A stretch of 64,000 nucleotides of DNA from Mesorhizobium_K sp040049215 (GCF_040049215.1 NZ_JBDZDN010000002.1:744001-808000), one strand, 5' to 3'. Positions 25,096 through 34,009 are shown, numbered from the stretch's first letter. Made by a program: numbers and translations. The notes: generated from the letters alone by a model not told the origin.

Positions 25096-26868
25096 CTAGC
25101 GGTCCGTCGCGGCGGCGCCCCGATCCAGCCGGCCGTCGGCATGCTCGTGAACGTCCGCGGCGGCGCGGTTCATGGCAAGCCGCTCTTCCGCCATCGCCTG
25201 CACCGCGGCCCGCACGGCCGGATGCCGCGACATGAACATCCTGAAATCGCGCGACGACAGAGTGAGGAAGTTGCAGTAGTCGACAGCCGTCACGTCGGCC
25301 GTGCGCGGCCCTCCGGTAAGCAGCGCCATCTCGCCGAAGAACGCACCGGCCGTCAGCTGCAAGGCGGCGCCGTTGACTTTCACCTCGACGGTTCCCGACA
25401 CGACGAAATACATCGCATCGCCCTTCTCGCCCACGCGCACGACGCGATCGCCCGGAGAAGCGGTCTTCGGTGCGAAGAGCAGGAGCAGTTCCTCCTGGTC
25501 TTCGACGTTGATCGCCTTGAACAGCGGGAAGGTCTCGAGGAATTCCGTGATCTTGCGGGCCTGCTCGTGTTCGCGCTTTTCGTTCTGCGCCCGGATGCGA
25601 TCGAGTTCGACCGCAAGCAGACGCTCACGCCGCCTGCCGTATTCCGCCGACCATTGCGGGAAGCGGCGGCTGATCCACCGCTCGAGCCTATCGGCCGCCG
25701 CAAAGGCAAGCGGATTGAGGGTGATGGCCAGCAAAGCGGCGGCCAGGATCAGGCTCTGGCCCTCCTTGGTCACCAGTCCGTAGGTTGCACCGAGACCGGC
25801 GAGGATGAAGGAGAACTCGCCGATCTGCGCGATGGTCGCCGCCATGCCGATCGCCAGCCGCGCCGGGTAGCGCAGCGCGAGAACGATGAGCAATGCGTTG
25901 ATCGGCTTGCCAAGAACGATCACCGCGAGCACCGCGAGCACCGAGAGAGGCTTCTCGACAAGGATGGTGGGGTCGAACAGCATGCCGATCGAAACGAAGA
26001 ACAGCACCGAGAAGGCATCCTGCAGCGGCAGGGAATTGGCGGCGGCGCGATGGCTGAGCGGTGACTCGGCCATGATCACGCCGGCGAAGAAGGCGCCGAG
26101 CGCGAAGGACACGCCGAAAGCCGCCGCCGAGCCCAGGGCGATGCCGAGCGCCAGCGCCAGCACGGCGAGCGTGAAGAGCTCGCGCGAGCCGGTGCGCGCG
26201 ACCTTGATCAGGATCCAGGGCACGACTCTCGGCCCGATCAGGGCAGCGATCAGGGCGAAACCGGCGAGCTTCGCGAGCGTGAGAAGGATGGTGATGCCGA
26301 TCGGCGGCGTGAACGACGTGCTTCCGGGTCCGGCATGCCCGCCCATGCTTACCGCGAAGGCCGGCAGCAGGACCAGCGCCAGAACCATCGCGAGATCCTC
26401 GACGATCAGCCATCCGACCGCGACGCGCCCCTGGATCGTGTCCATGAGGTTGCGCTCCTCGAGCGCCTTGAGCAGCACAACCGTGCTCGCCACCGAAACG
26501 CACAGGCCGAAGACGATGCCGTGGCCGACGTTCCAGCCCCATAGCGAACTGAGGCCGAGGCCGAGTAGCGTCGCAAGCAGGATCTGGCCCAGCGCTCCCG
26601 CGACGACCACTCCGCGCACCGCCAGCAGATCGGAAGCCGAGAAATGCAGTCCGACCCCGAACATCAGGAGAATGATGCCGATCTCGGCCAGTTGTCCCGC
26701 CATCGCCGCATCGGCCACGAAACCCGGCGTGAACGGTCCGAGGAAGATGCCGGCGACGAGATAGCCGACCAGGGCCGGCAGCCGAAGGCGGTCCGCCAGA
26801 TAGCCGAAGATAGACGCCAGCACGAAGCCGACGGCAATCGTCCCTACCAGGTTCACATCGTGCGGCAA
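25096..26868 (-). CDS. Kef/YbaL-type cation:proton antiporter with C-terminal cyclic-nucleotide-binding domain
   Basis: 590 aa. Residues about 5-395 are a CPA2 Na+/H+-exchanger-like membrane domain with 12 or so helices (GYLVAGIFLGPFTPGFV, VASTVVLLKALEERN, GWLIVEDLAMVL, AQIGEFSFILAGLG). A charged linker (about 405-460) leads to a cNMP-binding fold (about 462-560; VVRVGEKGDAMYFVVSGTVEV, GAFFGEMALLTGGPRTADV). No TrkA-N domain, so gating is probably through the cNMP domain. The start is TTG with GAGGT upstream. It interrupts the pyrimidine genes and has no obvious link to them. Confidence 0.9.
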   Translation of the reverse strand: MPHDVNLVGTIAVGFVLASIFGYLADRLRLPALVGYLVAGIFLGPFTPGFVADAAMAGQLAEIGIILLMFGVGLHFSASDLLAVRGVVVAGALGQILLATLLGLGLSSLWGWNVGHGIVFGLCVSVASTVVLLKALEERNLMDTIQGRVAVGWLIVEDLAMVLALVLLPAFAVSMGGHAGPGSTSFTPPIGITILLTLAKLAGFALIAALIGPRVVPWILIKVARTGSRELFTLAVLALALGIALGSAAAFGVSFALGAFFAGVIMAESPLSHRAAANSLPLQDAFSVLFFVSIGMLFDPTILVEKPLSVLAVLAVIVLGKPINALLIVLALRYPARLAIGMAATIAQIGEFSFILAGLGATYGLVTKEGQSLILAAALLAITLNPLAFAAADRLERWISRRFPQWSAEYGRRRERLLAVELDRIRAQNEKREHEQARKITEFLETFPLFKAINVEDQEELLLLFAPKTASPGDRVVRVGEKGDAMYFVVSGTVEVKVNGAALQLTAGAFFGEMALLTGGPRTADVTAVDYCNFLTLSSRDFRMFMSRHPAVRAAVQAMAEERLAMNRAAADVHEHADGRLDRGAAATDR

Positions 26869-27028
26869 GCTTGGACCTCGAAAAGTCTTCCGCCCGTTCT
26901 GTCGGCGCGAATGCGGCTAGTCAAACGGTTTTAGAGCTTTTCCGGCGTTCAGGGCAGCGGGACATAGTCTTCCTGAACAAATCGGCGCGAGCAGGGACGC
27001 GGCACCGGGATGTCGCTTGTCCTGCGGT

Positions 27029-27400
27029 TCACATCGAATCTGCGATGATCTGCAACAATCCGGCCGCCAGCGTGATGTTGACCAGCGTCAGATAGAGGTG
27101 CGGATCGCGCTCCTTGCCCTGGAACTGGAAGGGGTTGTGGTAGAGCGGCGTTGCAGCGAACAGGAACACGATCAACGCGATGGTGGCCGGCACGATCCAT
27201 ATGCCGAGGACGAGCGCCAGCCCGCAAACGAGCTGGATGGCGAAGCCTACCGCCAGGATCGGCGCCGGCAGCACCCAGCCGTAGTTTGTCCGCATCTCCC
27301 TGCGCTCGCCGAAACGCAGGAAGTTGCGGATTCCCGCGATCAGAAAGAAGCCGCCGAACACCACGCGGCCGATGATCATCAAAAGTGCTGTCGTCGCCAT
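27029..27400 (-). CDS. DoxX family membrane protein
   Basis: 123 aa from ATG 27400 with AAGGGAAG upstream. Four helices in the DoxX pattern: IGRVVFGGFFLIAGIRNFLRF, then PAPILAVGFAIQLVCGLALVLG, PATIALIVFLFAATPLYHNPF, and LTLVNITLAAGLLQIIAD. DoxX proteins are small inner-membrane proteins, some linked to quinone-dependent oxidation or oxidative stress. Isolated gene; no link to neighbours is evident. Confidence 0.85.
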   Translation of the reverse strand: MATTALLMIIGRVVFGGFFLIAGIRNFLRFGERREMRTNYGWVLPAPILAVGFAIQLVCGLALVLGIWIVPATIALIVFLFAATPLYHNPFQFQGKERDPHLYLTLVNITLAAGLLQIIADSM

Positions 27401-27708
27401 TCCGCTTCCCTTCAGGCCGACCATCGGGATAGCGGGTTCCGCTCGTCGTTGAAAGTGGGACGCCATCGCCGTCAACCGGTTCCCGACGAAGGGAGCGGCA
27501 GCGTCGATGAAAAGCCGCTGTAGCCCTTAGAAGAGGGAAATTCCACGCCAGCTCCATCGCCAATCCAGCCGGTCCAGTCGCCATCATAGCACCGTACGAC
27601 CACAGGTGGATTCAACCCGCGAGGCCGGGCGTGACTCTTTATGCCAAGGTCAGCGCACGGCGAACGTGTTGGAGGCCGCCCATTGATGGGCGGCCTTCAG
27701 CCAAAAAC
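27401..27708. other. 308-bp intergenic region between preA and the DoxX gene
   Basis: No convincing gene on either strand. The preA-proximal end holds the hairpin at 27673-27696. The remainder would contain the DoxX promoter, but no clear -35/-10 pair was recognised. Confidence 0.5.
27673..27696 (-). terminator. Hairpin after preA
   Basis: Perfect 11-bp inverted repeat AGGCCGCCCAT/ATGGGCGGCCT with a 2-nt spacer, 13 nt past the preA stop. A stable hairpin without a clear T-run after it in the preA direction, so a weak or Rho-assisted terminator or mRNA end-stabiliser is possible. Confidence 0.55.
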
Positions 27709-29022
27709 TTACTCCGCGGCCTGCCTCGCAGCCGGATTGTTGGGGTGCTGCGTCCAGTTGGCGTAGACGGGCGAAACTGGCTGCTTGGTGCGCTGGTCGA
27801 TCACGCCGGCGGCGAGCGGCACCATGCTGATGCAGTTCTCGACCGGGCAGACGTTGACGCAGAGATTGCAGCCGACGCACTCGTCCTCCATCACCTCGAA
27901 GTGCCTGACACCATCGACCATATTGGTGATCGCCTGGTGCGATGTGTCCTCGCAGGCGATGTGGCAGCGGCCGCACTTGATGCAGGCGTCTTGGTCGATG
28001 CGAGCCTTGGCCACATAGTTGAGGTTGAGATATTGCCAGTCGGTGACGTTGGGGGTCGCGCGTCCGACGATGTCGTCGAGCGAACGGTGGCCCTTCTCGT
28101 CCATCCAGTTCTGCAGGCCCGAGATCATCTCCTGCACGATCTTGAAGCCGTAGGTCATCGCCGCCGTGCAGACCTGCGCGTTGCCGGCGCCGAGCGCCAT
28201 GAATTCGGCCGCGTCGCGCCAGGTGGTGATGCCGCCGATCGCCGAGATCGGCAGCCCTTGCGTTTCGGGGTCACGCGCGATCTCGGCGACCATGTTCATC
28301 GCGATCGGCTTCACCGCCGGGCCGCAATAGCCGCCATGCGTGCCCTTGCCGTCGATCGAAGGCTCGGGCGAGAAGGTGTCGAGGTTGACCGCGGTGATCG
28401 AGTTGATCGTGTTGATCAGCGAGACGGCATCCGTGCCGCCGGCGTGCGCCGCGCGCGCGGGCTTGCGGATGTCGGTGATGTTGGGAGTAAGCTTGGTGAT
28501 CACAGGCATGCGGGTGTTCGCCTTGCACCAGCGCACCACCATCTCGATGTACTCAGGCACCTGGCCGACAGCGGCGCCCATGCCGCGCTCCGACATTCCG
28601 TGCGGGCAGCCGAAATTGAGCTCGATTCCGTCGGCGCCGGTCTCTTCCACCACCGGCAGGATCGCCTTCCAGGCTTGTTCTTCGCAGGGCACCATCAGCG
28701 AGACGACGACGGCGCGGTCCGGCCAGTTCAGCTTGACCTGCTTGATCTCCTGCAAATTGATCTGCAGGGCGCGGTCGGTGATCAGCTCGATGTTGTTGAG
28801 CCCGAGCAAACGCCTGTCCGCGCCCCAGATCGCGCCGTAACGCGGACCGTTGACGTTGACGACGGGAGGGCCTTCCTCGCCAAGCGTCTTCCAGACGACG
28901 CCGCCCCAGCCAGCCTTGAAGGCGCGGATGACGTTGTAGGCCTTGTCGGTTGGCGGCGCCGACGCCAGCCAGAACGGGTTGGGCGACTTGATGCCGACGA
29001 AATTGTTGCGGATGTCTGCCAT
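27709..29022 (-). CDS. preA: NAD-dependent dihydropyrimidine dehydrogenase, subunit PreA
   Basis: 437 aa. Residues about 1-310 are an FMN barrel like dihydroorotate dehydrogenase (NPFWLASAPPTDK, GVVWKTLGEEGPPV, ELNFGCPHGMSERGMGAAVGQ, AIGGITTWRDAAEFM). The C-terminus has two 4Fe-4S motifs: CIKCGRCHIACEDTSH (about 345) and CVGCNLCVNVCPVENC (about 383). With PreT it reduces uracil/thymine to the dihydro-bases, the first step of the reductive pathway. GGAGAGA precedes the ATG. Cytosolic. Separated from preT by one small gene. Confidence 0.95.
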   Translation of the reverse strand: MADIRNNFVGIKSPNPFWLASAPPTDKAYNVIRAFKAGWGGVVWKTLGEEGPPVVNVNGPRYGAIWGADRRLLGLNNIELITDRALQINLQEIKQVKLNWPDRAVVVSLMVPCEEQAWKAILPVVEETGADGIELNFGCPHGMSERGMGAAVGQVPEYIEMVVRWCKANTRMPVITKLTPNITDIRKPARAAHAGGTDAVSLINTINSITAVNLDTFSPEPSIDGKGTHGGYCGPAVKPIAMNMVAEIARDPETQGLPISAIGGITTWRDAAEFMALGAGNAQVCTAAMTYGFKIVQEMISGLQNWMDEKGHRSLDDIVGRATPNVTDWQYLNLNYVAKARIDQDACIKCGRCHIACEDTSHQAITNMVDGVRHFEVMEDECVGCNLCVNVCPVENCISMVPLAAGVIDQRTKQPVSPVYANWTQHPNNPAARQAAE

Positions 29023-29034
29023 GGATTCTCTCCG

Positions 29035-29358
29035 CTAACTACAGATGACAACGATTGTGATTTGAACCGCTACAGGCTCGCTCGAAATGTTTCGGACAAC
29101 GACCTGCCACACATGGTCGCTAAACGGATAGCTTGCCGATACAACCAACGCAGCAGGGTTATCCGGCGGGATATCGAGGTAGTAGCCACCAGAGATAAGA
29201 TTCCCGTTCTCGCATCCGAGCATAGGTGAAAATAGTTTCCCTGCGGCAAGTTCCGGTTCGTTAAAGAACTCGCTCACGCGATGCATCGCCGATGCGTTGG
29301 TAGAAAACAACAATAGACCTGTGCCAAAAACTCCAACGAATTTCACGACGTTGGACAT
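29035..29358 (-). CDS. Small exported orphan protein between preT and preA
   Basis: 107 aa with a Sec signal peptide (VGVFGTGLLLFSTNASA-MH). The mature part has two cysteines and a beta-rich C-terminal half (SDHVWQVVVRNISSEPVAVQ). GC about 47-50%, well below preA and preT. It starts 1 nt after the preT stop and ends 12 nt before preA, so it sits in the operon without leaving spare DNA. No family recognised. Probably an acquired gene fitted between two subunit genes that are normally adjacent or nearly so. Confidence 0.6.
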   Translation of the reverse strand: MSNVVKFVGVFGTGLLLFSTNASAMHRVSEFFNEPELAAGKLFSPMLGCENGNLISGGYYLDIPPDNPAALVVSASYPFSDHVWQVVVRNISSEPVAVQITIVVICS

Positions 29359-29359
29359 T

Positions 29360-30721
29360 CTAGCGCGCTCCAGCCAGAACCCAGTGGATACTCTCCGCCG
29401 CGTCGCGGCCCGCCGCGACCGCCGCGACCGTCAGGTCCTCGCGCGCGTCGGCGACGCAGTCGCCCCCGGCCCAGATTTTCGGGTTCGAAGTGCGGCCCTC
29501 TGCATCGACCTCGATGCGGCCGTTCCGCATCGCGATCGAGGCGCCGCTGCCGTTGAGATGGTCACCGACGAATGTCTGGCCGATCGCCTTGAACACCTGA
29601 TCGGCGGGGATGGTGATGGTCTGGCCGAGACCGGTCAGCTTGCCGTCTTGCATCTGGGTGTATTCGAGCTCGATGCCCGCGACCTTGCCGAACTGCGAGA
29701 TGACGCGCTTCGGCTGCAGCCAGTGACGGATGGTGACGCCTTTGGAGGCAGCGAGATCCTGCTCGAACTCCGATGCGTTCATATGCTCCTTGCCGCGGCG
29801 GTAGCAGATCGTCACCTCCTCGGCTCCGAGCAGCTTCGACTGCACCGCGGCGTCGATCGCCGTCATACCGCCGCCGACAACGACCACCCTGCGCCCGACA
29901 GGCAAGCCGCCAAGATCGTCCGCCTGGCGCAGCTCGGCGATGAACTCGACCGCATTGTCGACGCCGCCGGCATCCTCGCCCTCGGCGCGCAGCGCGTTGA
30001 CGCCGCCGAGCCCCATGCCAAGAAACACGGCGTCATAGGCGGCGGTCAGGTCGGCCAGTTGCACGTCGCGCCCAAGCGCGCGGCCGTGCTCGATGGTGAT
30101 GCCGCCGATCGCGGTGACATAGTCGACCTCGGCCTGGGCGAAATCGTCGGTGCTTTTGTAGGCAGCGATGCCGTATTCGTTGAGGCCGCCGGCCTTAGGC
30201 TTGGCCTCGAAGATCGTGACGTCATGGCCGTAGCGGGCGAGCCTGTGCGCGGCTGCGAGACCCGCAGGCCCGGCGCCAACGACGGCGATCTTCCTGTGGG
30301 TTGGCTCGGCTCTGCCGTAGAACTGCTTGCCCGCCGCCATCGCCGCGTCGGTCGCGTAGCGCTGCAGGCGGCCGATCTGTACCGGCTTGCCTTCCGCGGC
30401 CTCGCGCACGCACGCCTCTTCGCACAGCGTCTCGGTCGGGCAGACGCGGGCGCACATGCCGCCCAGAATGTTCTGGTCGAAGATGGTTTTGGCCGAACCG
30501 ATCGGGTTGCCGGTCGCGATCTCGCGGATGAACAGCGGAATGTCGATCTGCGTCGGGCATGCATTCATGCACGGAGCGTCGTAGCAGAAATAGCAGCGGT
30601 CGGCCTCGACCAGCGCCTCGTGATGGTCGAGCGGCGGGTGCAGGTCGGAGAAATTGGCGGCGTATTGAGAAGGCGCCAGCCGGCCGCCGGCGATGCCTTC
30701 CTTGAACTGGCCTTCGGGCAT
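29360..30721 (-). CDS. preT: NAD-dependent dihydropyrimidine dehydrogenase, subunit PreT
   Basis: 453 aa, glutamate-synthase-small-subunit-like flavoprotein. N-terminal Fe-S cysteines in CYFCYDAPCMNACP (about 42-55) and CARVCPTETLCEEACV (about 92-107). FAD motif VVGAGPAGLAAAHRLARYG (about 147), second dinucleotide motif VVVGGGMTAIDAAVQSKLLG (about 280), and a C-terminal GGDCVADAREDLTVAAVAAG. It passes electrons from NADH to PreA. AAGGGG precedes the ATG. First gene of the preT operon, with a RutR-like site about 60 bp upstream. Confidence 0.95.
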   Translation of the reverse strand: MPEGQFKEGIAGGRLAPSQYAANFSDLHPPLDHHEALVEADRCYFCYDAPCMNACPTQIDIPLFIREIATGNPIGSAKTIFDQNILGGMCARVCPTETLCEEACVREAAEGKPVQIGRLQRYATDAAMAAGKQFYGRAEPTHRKIAVVGAGPAGLAAAHRLARYGHDVTIFEAKPKAGGLNEYGIAAYKSTDDFAQAEVDYVTAIGGITIEHGRALGRDVQLADLTAAYDAVFLGMGLGGVNALRAEGEDAGGVDNAVEFIAELRQADDLGGLPVGRRVVVVGGGMTAIDAAVQSKLLGAEEVTICYRRGKEHMNASEFEQDLAASKGVTIRHWLQPKRVISQFGKVAGIELEYTQMQDGKLTGLGQTITIPADQVFKAIGQTFVGDHLNGSGASIAMRNGRIEVDAEGRTSNPKIWAGGDCVADAREDLTVAAVAAGRDAAESIHWVLAGAR

Positions 30722-30782
30722 GCGAGTTCCCCTTAGCTGGCTTGTCGCTGGCTATTTCGCAAACGCTAGCACGTTTTGTTTT

Positions 30783-30798
30783 TTTATCAATCGGTCAA
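30783..30798. promoter_or_regulatory. RutR-like operator upstream of preT
   Basis: Minus strand TTGACCGATTGATAAA; it shares the 11-mer TTGACCGATTG with the site at 24288-24303 and agrees with the RutR consensus at 11 of 14 positions. It lies 62-77 bp before the preT ATG. TTGACC could also double as a -35 element, which would suit repression. The companion motif CAAACGCTAGCAC lies at 30760-30772. Confidence 0.6.
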
Positions 30799-30878
30799 AT
30801 TTTTGGAGCTAGGGACGCTCTGGGTGCGCAAAATCGTTCCCGCGCCCCGGGGATATCTTGAACGCGAAGCGACGACGA

Positions 30879-31574
30879 TCAAAGCCCGTCGTAAAGCTCG
30901 GAAGCGTCGTCGAAGCCGAAACGCATCGGTACCGGCCGGTCAGGCTGCCAGGCGTCGATCGTTTCTCCGGCCATCAGGCGGCAAGCGCCCCGCGTATCGG
31001 TGACCGCGCCGCCATAAAGCCGGTTGGCAAGATTGAGGATGCCGGTCCGATGCATGGCGACGGACCCGCTGCCGCAGGCGTCCTTTGCCAGCACGACACG
31101 AAAGCCGAGCTTCAGCGCCGACTTGACCGTGGCGTCGACGCAGGCCTCGGTCCAGACGCCGCAGACAAAAAGCCATTCGACGCCGGACGCCTTCAACGCA
31201 TCGCCGAGCCCTGTGCCGAAGGCGCTGGCCTCCGACTTGATAATCTGCGGTTCCCCGTCCACTGGTGCGACTTCCGGACAAATCGCCGTCAGCGGATCGT
31301 CCTTGTCGCTGAAGGCCGAGCGGCCGTCGGGAAGTTTCGGATGATGCGGGAGGGCGGCCGCGGAATCGACGACGTAGGCGAAGTGATAGACGGGAATGCG
31401 ATTTTGGCGCGCCGCCCGCTGGAGCCGCGCCACATTGGCGATCACGCCGTCGAAGCCGACGGCCAGCAGGCGCTGGTCTTGCCGATGCTCCTCCTGAAGG
31501 TCGATGCAGAGCAGAGCAGAGCGGCGCGCATCGATCGCGAGAGGCCTTCTCATGGAGTGAAGGGCGGCGTTCAT
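30879..31574 (-). CDS. Isochorismatase-type cysteine hydrolase
   Basis: 231 aa from ATG 31574, which overlaps the stop of the upstream dehydrogenase gene (ATGA). The catalytic triad of the family is visible: Asp in LLCIDLQEEH, Lys in IIKSEASAF, Cys in VWTEACVDATVKSAL. Members hydrolyse amides or ureido groups, including N-carbamoylsarcosine and ureidoacrylate. Coupling to a sarcosine/dimethylglycine-dehydrogenase-like gene makes an N-carbamoyl or amide derivative of an N-methyl amino acid a reasonable guess, but it is only a guess. Confidence 0.85.
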   Translation of the reverse strand: MNAALHSMRRPLAIDARRSALLCIDLQEEHRQDQRLLAVGFDGVIANVARLQRAARQNRIPVYHFAYVVDSAAALPHHPKLPDGRSAFSDKDDPLTAICPEVAPVDGEPQIIKSEASAFGTGLGDALKASGVEWLFVCGVWTEACVDATVKSALKLGFRVVLAKDACGSGSVAMHRTGILNLANRLYGGAVTDTRGACRLMAGETIDAWQPDRPVPMRFGFDDASELYDGL

Positions 31575-34009
31575 CCGCGCATCCGCTCCAGATTGGCGTC
31601 GAACAGCGGCGCCGGCTGGATGCGCGCGGGACACCGCTTGCCGAGCAGTTCGATCTCGAAGCCATCGGCATCGTCGGCGATCTCCCTTGGCACATAGCCC
31701 AGCGCCACGGACAGTTTCGACGCATGCGCATAGCCGCCTGACGTCACCCAGCCGCGCACCTGCCCGTCATGCCAGATCGCTTCGTCGCCGATCACGTCGG
31801 CGTCGTCGTTGTCGAGGATGAAGGTCCGCAGCCTGAGCTTGCCGCCTGCCTGCTTCTCGGCCAGCGCGGCGGCCTTGCCGATGAAGTCGGCTTCCTTGCC
31901 GTAGGCGATGAAGCGGTCGAGCCCGGCTTCGAGCGGCCCGTAGATCGGCCGGTATTCCCGCGCCCAGGAGCCGTAATTCTTCTCCAGCCTCAGTGCGTTG
32001 AGCGCCCGCGAGCCGAACAGCCCGATGCCGAATTCCTCGCCGGCCACCATCAGCGCATGGAACACGCTGCGCTGGTATTCCGGCGCCATCCAGATCTCGT
32101 AGCCGAGATCGCCGGTATAGCTGACGCGTCCCAGAAGGCAGGGCGCCATGCCGATGTCCAGCGCCTTGATCGCCATAAAGGGGAAGGCCGCGTTCGATAC
32201 ATCCGTGCGTGTCACTTTCTCCAGCACCTTCCTGGCGCTCGGCCCGGCGATCGACAGGCCGACGCGCTTGAGGCCGAGCGCCTCGATGGCCACCGAACCG
32301 TCGTCGGGCAGGTGTTTTTCGAACCAGCGCATGTGGAACTGCTCGGCGACGCCGGAGCCGAGGATCAGCCATTCGCCCGGCTTGCCCTGGCGGCTGATAT
32401 TGGCGAGCGTGAAGTCGCCGATCAGCCTGCCGTCTTCCTTCAGCATCGGCGCAAGCGTCATGCGGCCGGGCTTCGGCAGCTTGCAGGCGAGCAGCCGGTC
32501 GAGCCAGCCCTCGGCGCCCTGCCCCACCACGCGGTACTTCGCAAAGGAGGAGGTCTCGGTCAGGCCGACCCCGAACCGAACCGTCTCGACCTCGCGCGCA
32601 ACGTGCTCGAAATCGGTCGAGCGCCGCCAGGAGAATTCATCCTTCACACCCTCCGGCGCATACCAGAGCGGCACTTCCAGCCCGTAGGCGACGCCGAACT
32701 GCGCGCCCTTCCCGGCGAGAAGATCGTAGACCGGCGTCGTCTTCAGTGGCCGGCCCGCCGGCAGCTCCTCATTCGGGAAGCGGATCGAGAAGCGGCGCGA
32801 ATAGTTTTCACGCACCTTGGCGTTGGTATAGGCCATCGACGCCCAGTCGCCGTAGCGAGCCACGTCCATTGCCCAGATGTCGGCGCCGGGATCGCCATGG
32901 ATCATCCAGTTCGACAGCGCGAGCCCAACGCCGCCGCCCTGCGAAAAACCGGCCATCACGCCGCAGGCGACCCAAAAGCCCGGCAGGCCGCGCACCGGCC
33001 CGACCAGCGGGTTGCCGTCGGGCGCGAAGGTGAAGGGGCCGTTGATGATCTGTTTGATGCCGGTGTTCTGGAAGGCCGGGAAATGGCGGAACCCCACTTC
33101 GAGCGACGGCGCGATGCGGTCGATGTCGGGCTCCAGCAATTCATGGCCGAAGTTCCACGGCGTTGTGAATTCGGACCATGGCTTGTTCGCCTTCTCGTAG
33201 GTTCCCATCAGCATGCCGCCGCGTTCCTGGCGCAGATACAGCTCGCCGTCGAAGTCGACGGCATGGATGATCTCCTTGCCGGCTTTCGCATTCCAGTCCG
33301 CGACTTCCGGCATGTCCTCGGTGATCAGGTACATGTGCTCCATGGCGAGCACGGGAAGCTCCAGCCCGACCATGCGGCCGACCTCGCGCGCCCACAGCCC
33401 GCCGGCGTTGACGACATGCTCGGCGATCACCTCGCCCTTGTTGGTGATGACGCGCCACTTGCCGTCGGCAAGCTGGACGATGTCCTCGACCTTGGTGAAG
33501 CGCTCGACTTCCGCTCCGAGTTTCCTGGCAGCCTTGGCGTAGGCGTGCGTGACCCCTGACGGGTCGAGATGTCCGTCCTCCGAATTGCGCACCGCGCCGA
33601 CGAACTGCTTGGGGTCGATGAGCGGCATCAGCTCGGCGGCTTCCTTCGCCGAGATCTCCTCAAGGTCGAGGCCGAGATAGCGGCCCTTGGCGACCACGCC
33701 GCGCAACCAGTCCATGCGCGCCTCGGTCGCGGCGAGCAGCACGCCCCCGGTGATGTGCACGCCGGTCGCCTGGCCCGAAAGCTCCTCGATCTCCTTGTAG
33801 AGCTCGATCGTATACTTCTGCAGCTTGGCGACATTGGGATCGCCATTAATCGTGTGCATGCCGCCGGCGGCATGCCAGGTCGAGCCGGATGTGAGTTCGT
33901 CGCGCTCCAGAAGCACGACGTCGGTCCAGCCCGCGCGCGCCAGGTGAAAGAGCACCGAGCAGCCGACGACGCCTCCGCCAATGACCACGACCTGCGCATG
34001 CGATTTCAT
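31571..34009 (-). CDS. FAD-dependent dehydrogenase with GcvT domain (dimethylglycine/sarcosine dehydrogenase-like)
   Basis: 812 aa. The N-terminal DAO-type FAD domain (VVIGGGVVGCSVLFHLARAG at about 8; SGSTWHAAGGMH, the likely covalent-flavin region) runs to about 390. It is followed by the FAO linker and GcvT-type folate domains (about 420-800; SFAKYRVVG, GDLGYEIWMAPEY, LRLEKNYGSWAREYRPIYGP). Such enzymes oxidatively demethylate N-methyl amines and load the one-carbon unit onto THF. It is coupled by ATGA to the hydrolase gene downstream. Upstream is a repeat mosaic, then an MttB-type gene. Confidence 0.9.
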   Translation of the reverse strand: MKSHAQVVVIGGGVVGCSVLFHLARAGWTDVVLLERDELTSGSTWHAAGGMHTINGDPNVAKLQKYTIELYKEIEELSGQATGVHITGGVLLAATEARMDWLRGVVAKGRYLGLDLEEISAKEAAELMPLIDPKQFVGAVRNSEDGHLDPSGVTHAYAKAARKLGAEVERFTKVEDIVQLADGKWRVITNKGEVIAEHVVNAGGLWAREVGRMVGLELPVLAMEHMYLITEDMPEVADWNAKAGKEIIHAVDFDGELYLRQERGGMLMGTYEKANKPWSEFTTPWNFGHELLEPDIDRIAPSLEVGFRHFPAFQNTGIKQIINGPFTFAPDGNPLVGPVRGLPGFWVACGVMAGFSQGGGVGLALSNWMIHGDPGADIWAMDVARYGDWASMAYTNAKVRENYSRRFSIRFPNEELPAGRPLKTTPVYDLLAGKGAQFGVAYGLEVPLWYAPEGVKDEFSWRRSTDFEHVAREVETVRFGVGLTETSSFAKYRVVGQGAEGWLDRLLACKLPKPGRMTLAPMLKEDGRLIGDFTLANISRQGKPGEWLILGSGVAEQFHMRWFEKHLPDDGSVAIEALGLKRVGLSIAGPSARKVLEKVTRTDVSNAAFPFMAIKALDIGMAPCLLGRVSYTGDLGYEIWMAPEYQRSVFHALMVAGEEFGIGLFGSRALNALRLEKNYGSWAREYRPIYGPLEAGLDRFIAYGKEADFIGKAAALAEKQAGGKLRLRTFILDNDDADVIGDEAIWHDGQVRGWVTSGGYAHASKLSVALGYVPREIADDADGFEIELLGKRCPARIQPAPLFDANLERMRG

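Noticed and set aside
30776..31003. A short plus-strand frame upstream of and antisense to the hydrolase gene
   Set aside because: Arg-rich antisense composition without a ribosome-binding site; it also crosses the preT operator region.
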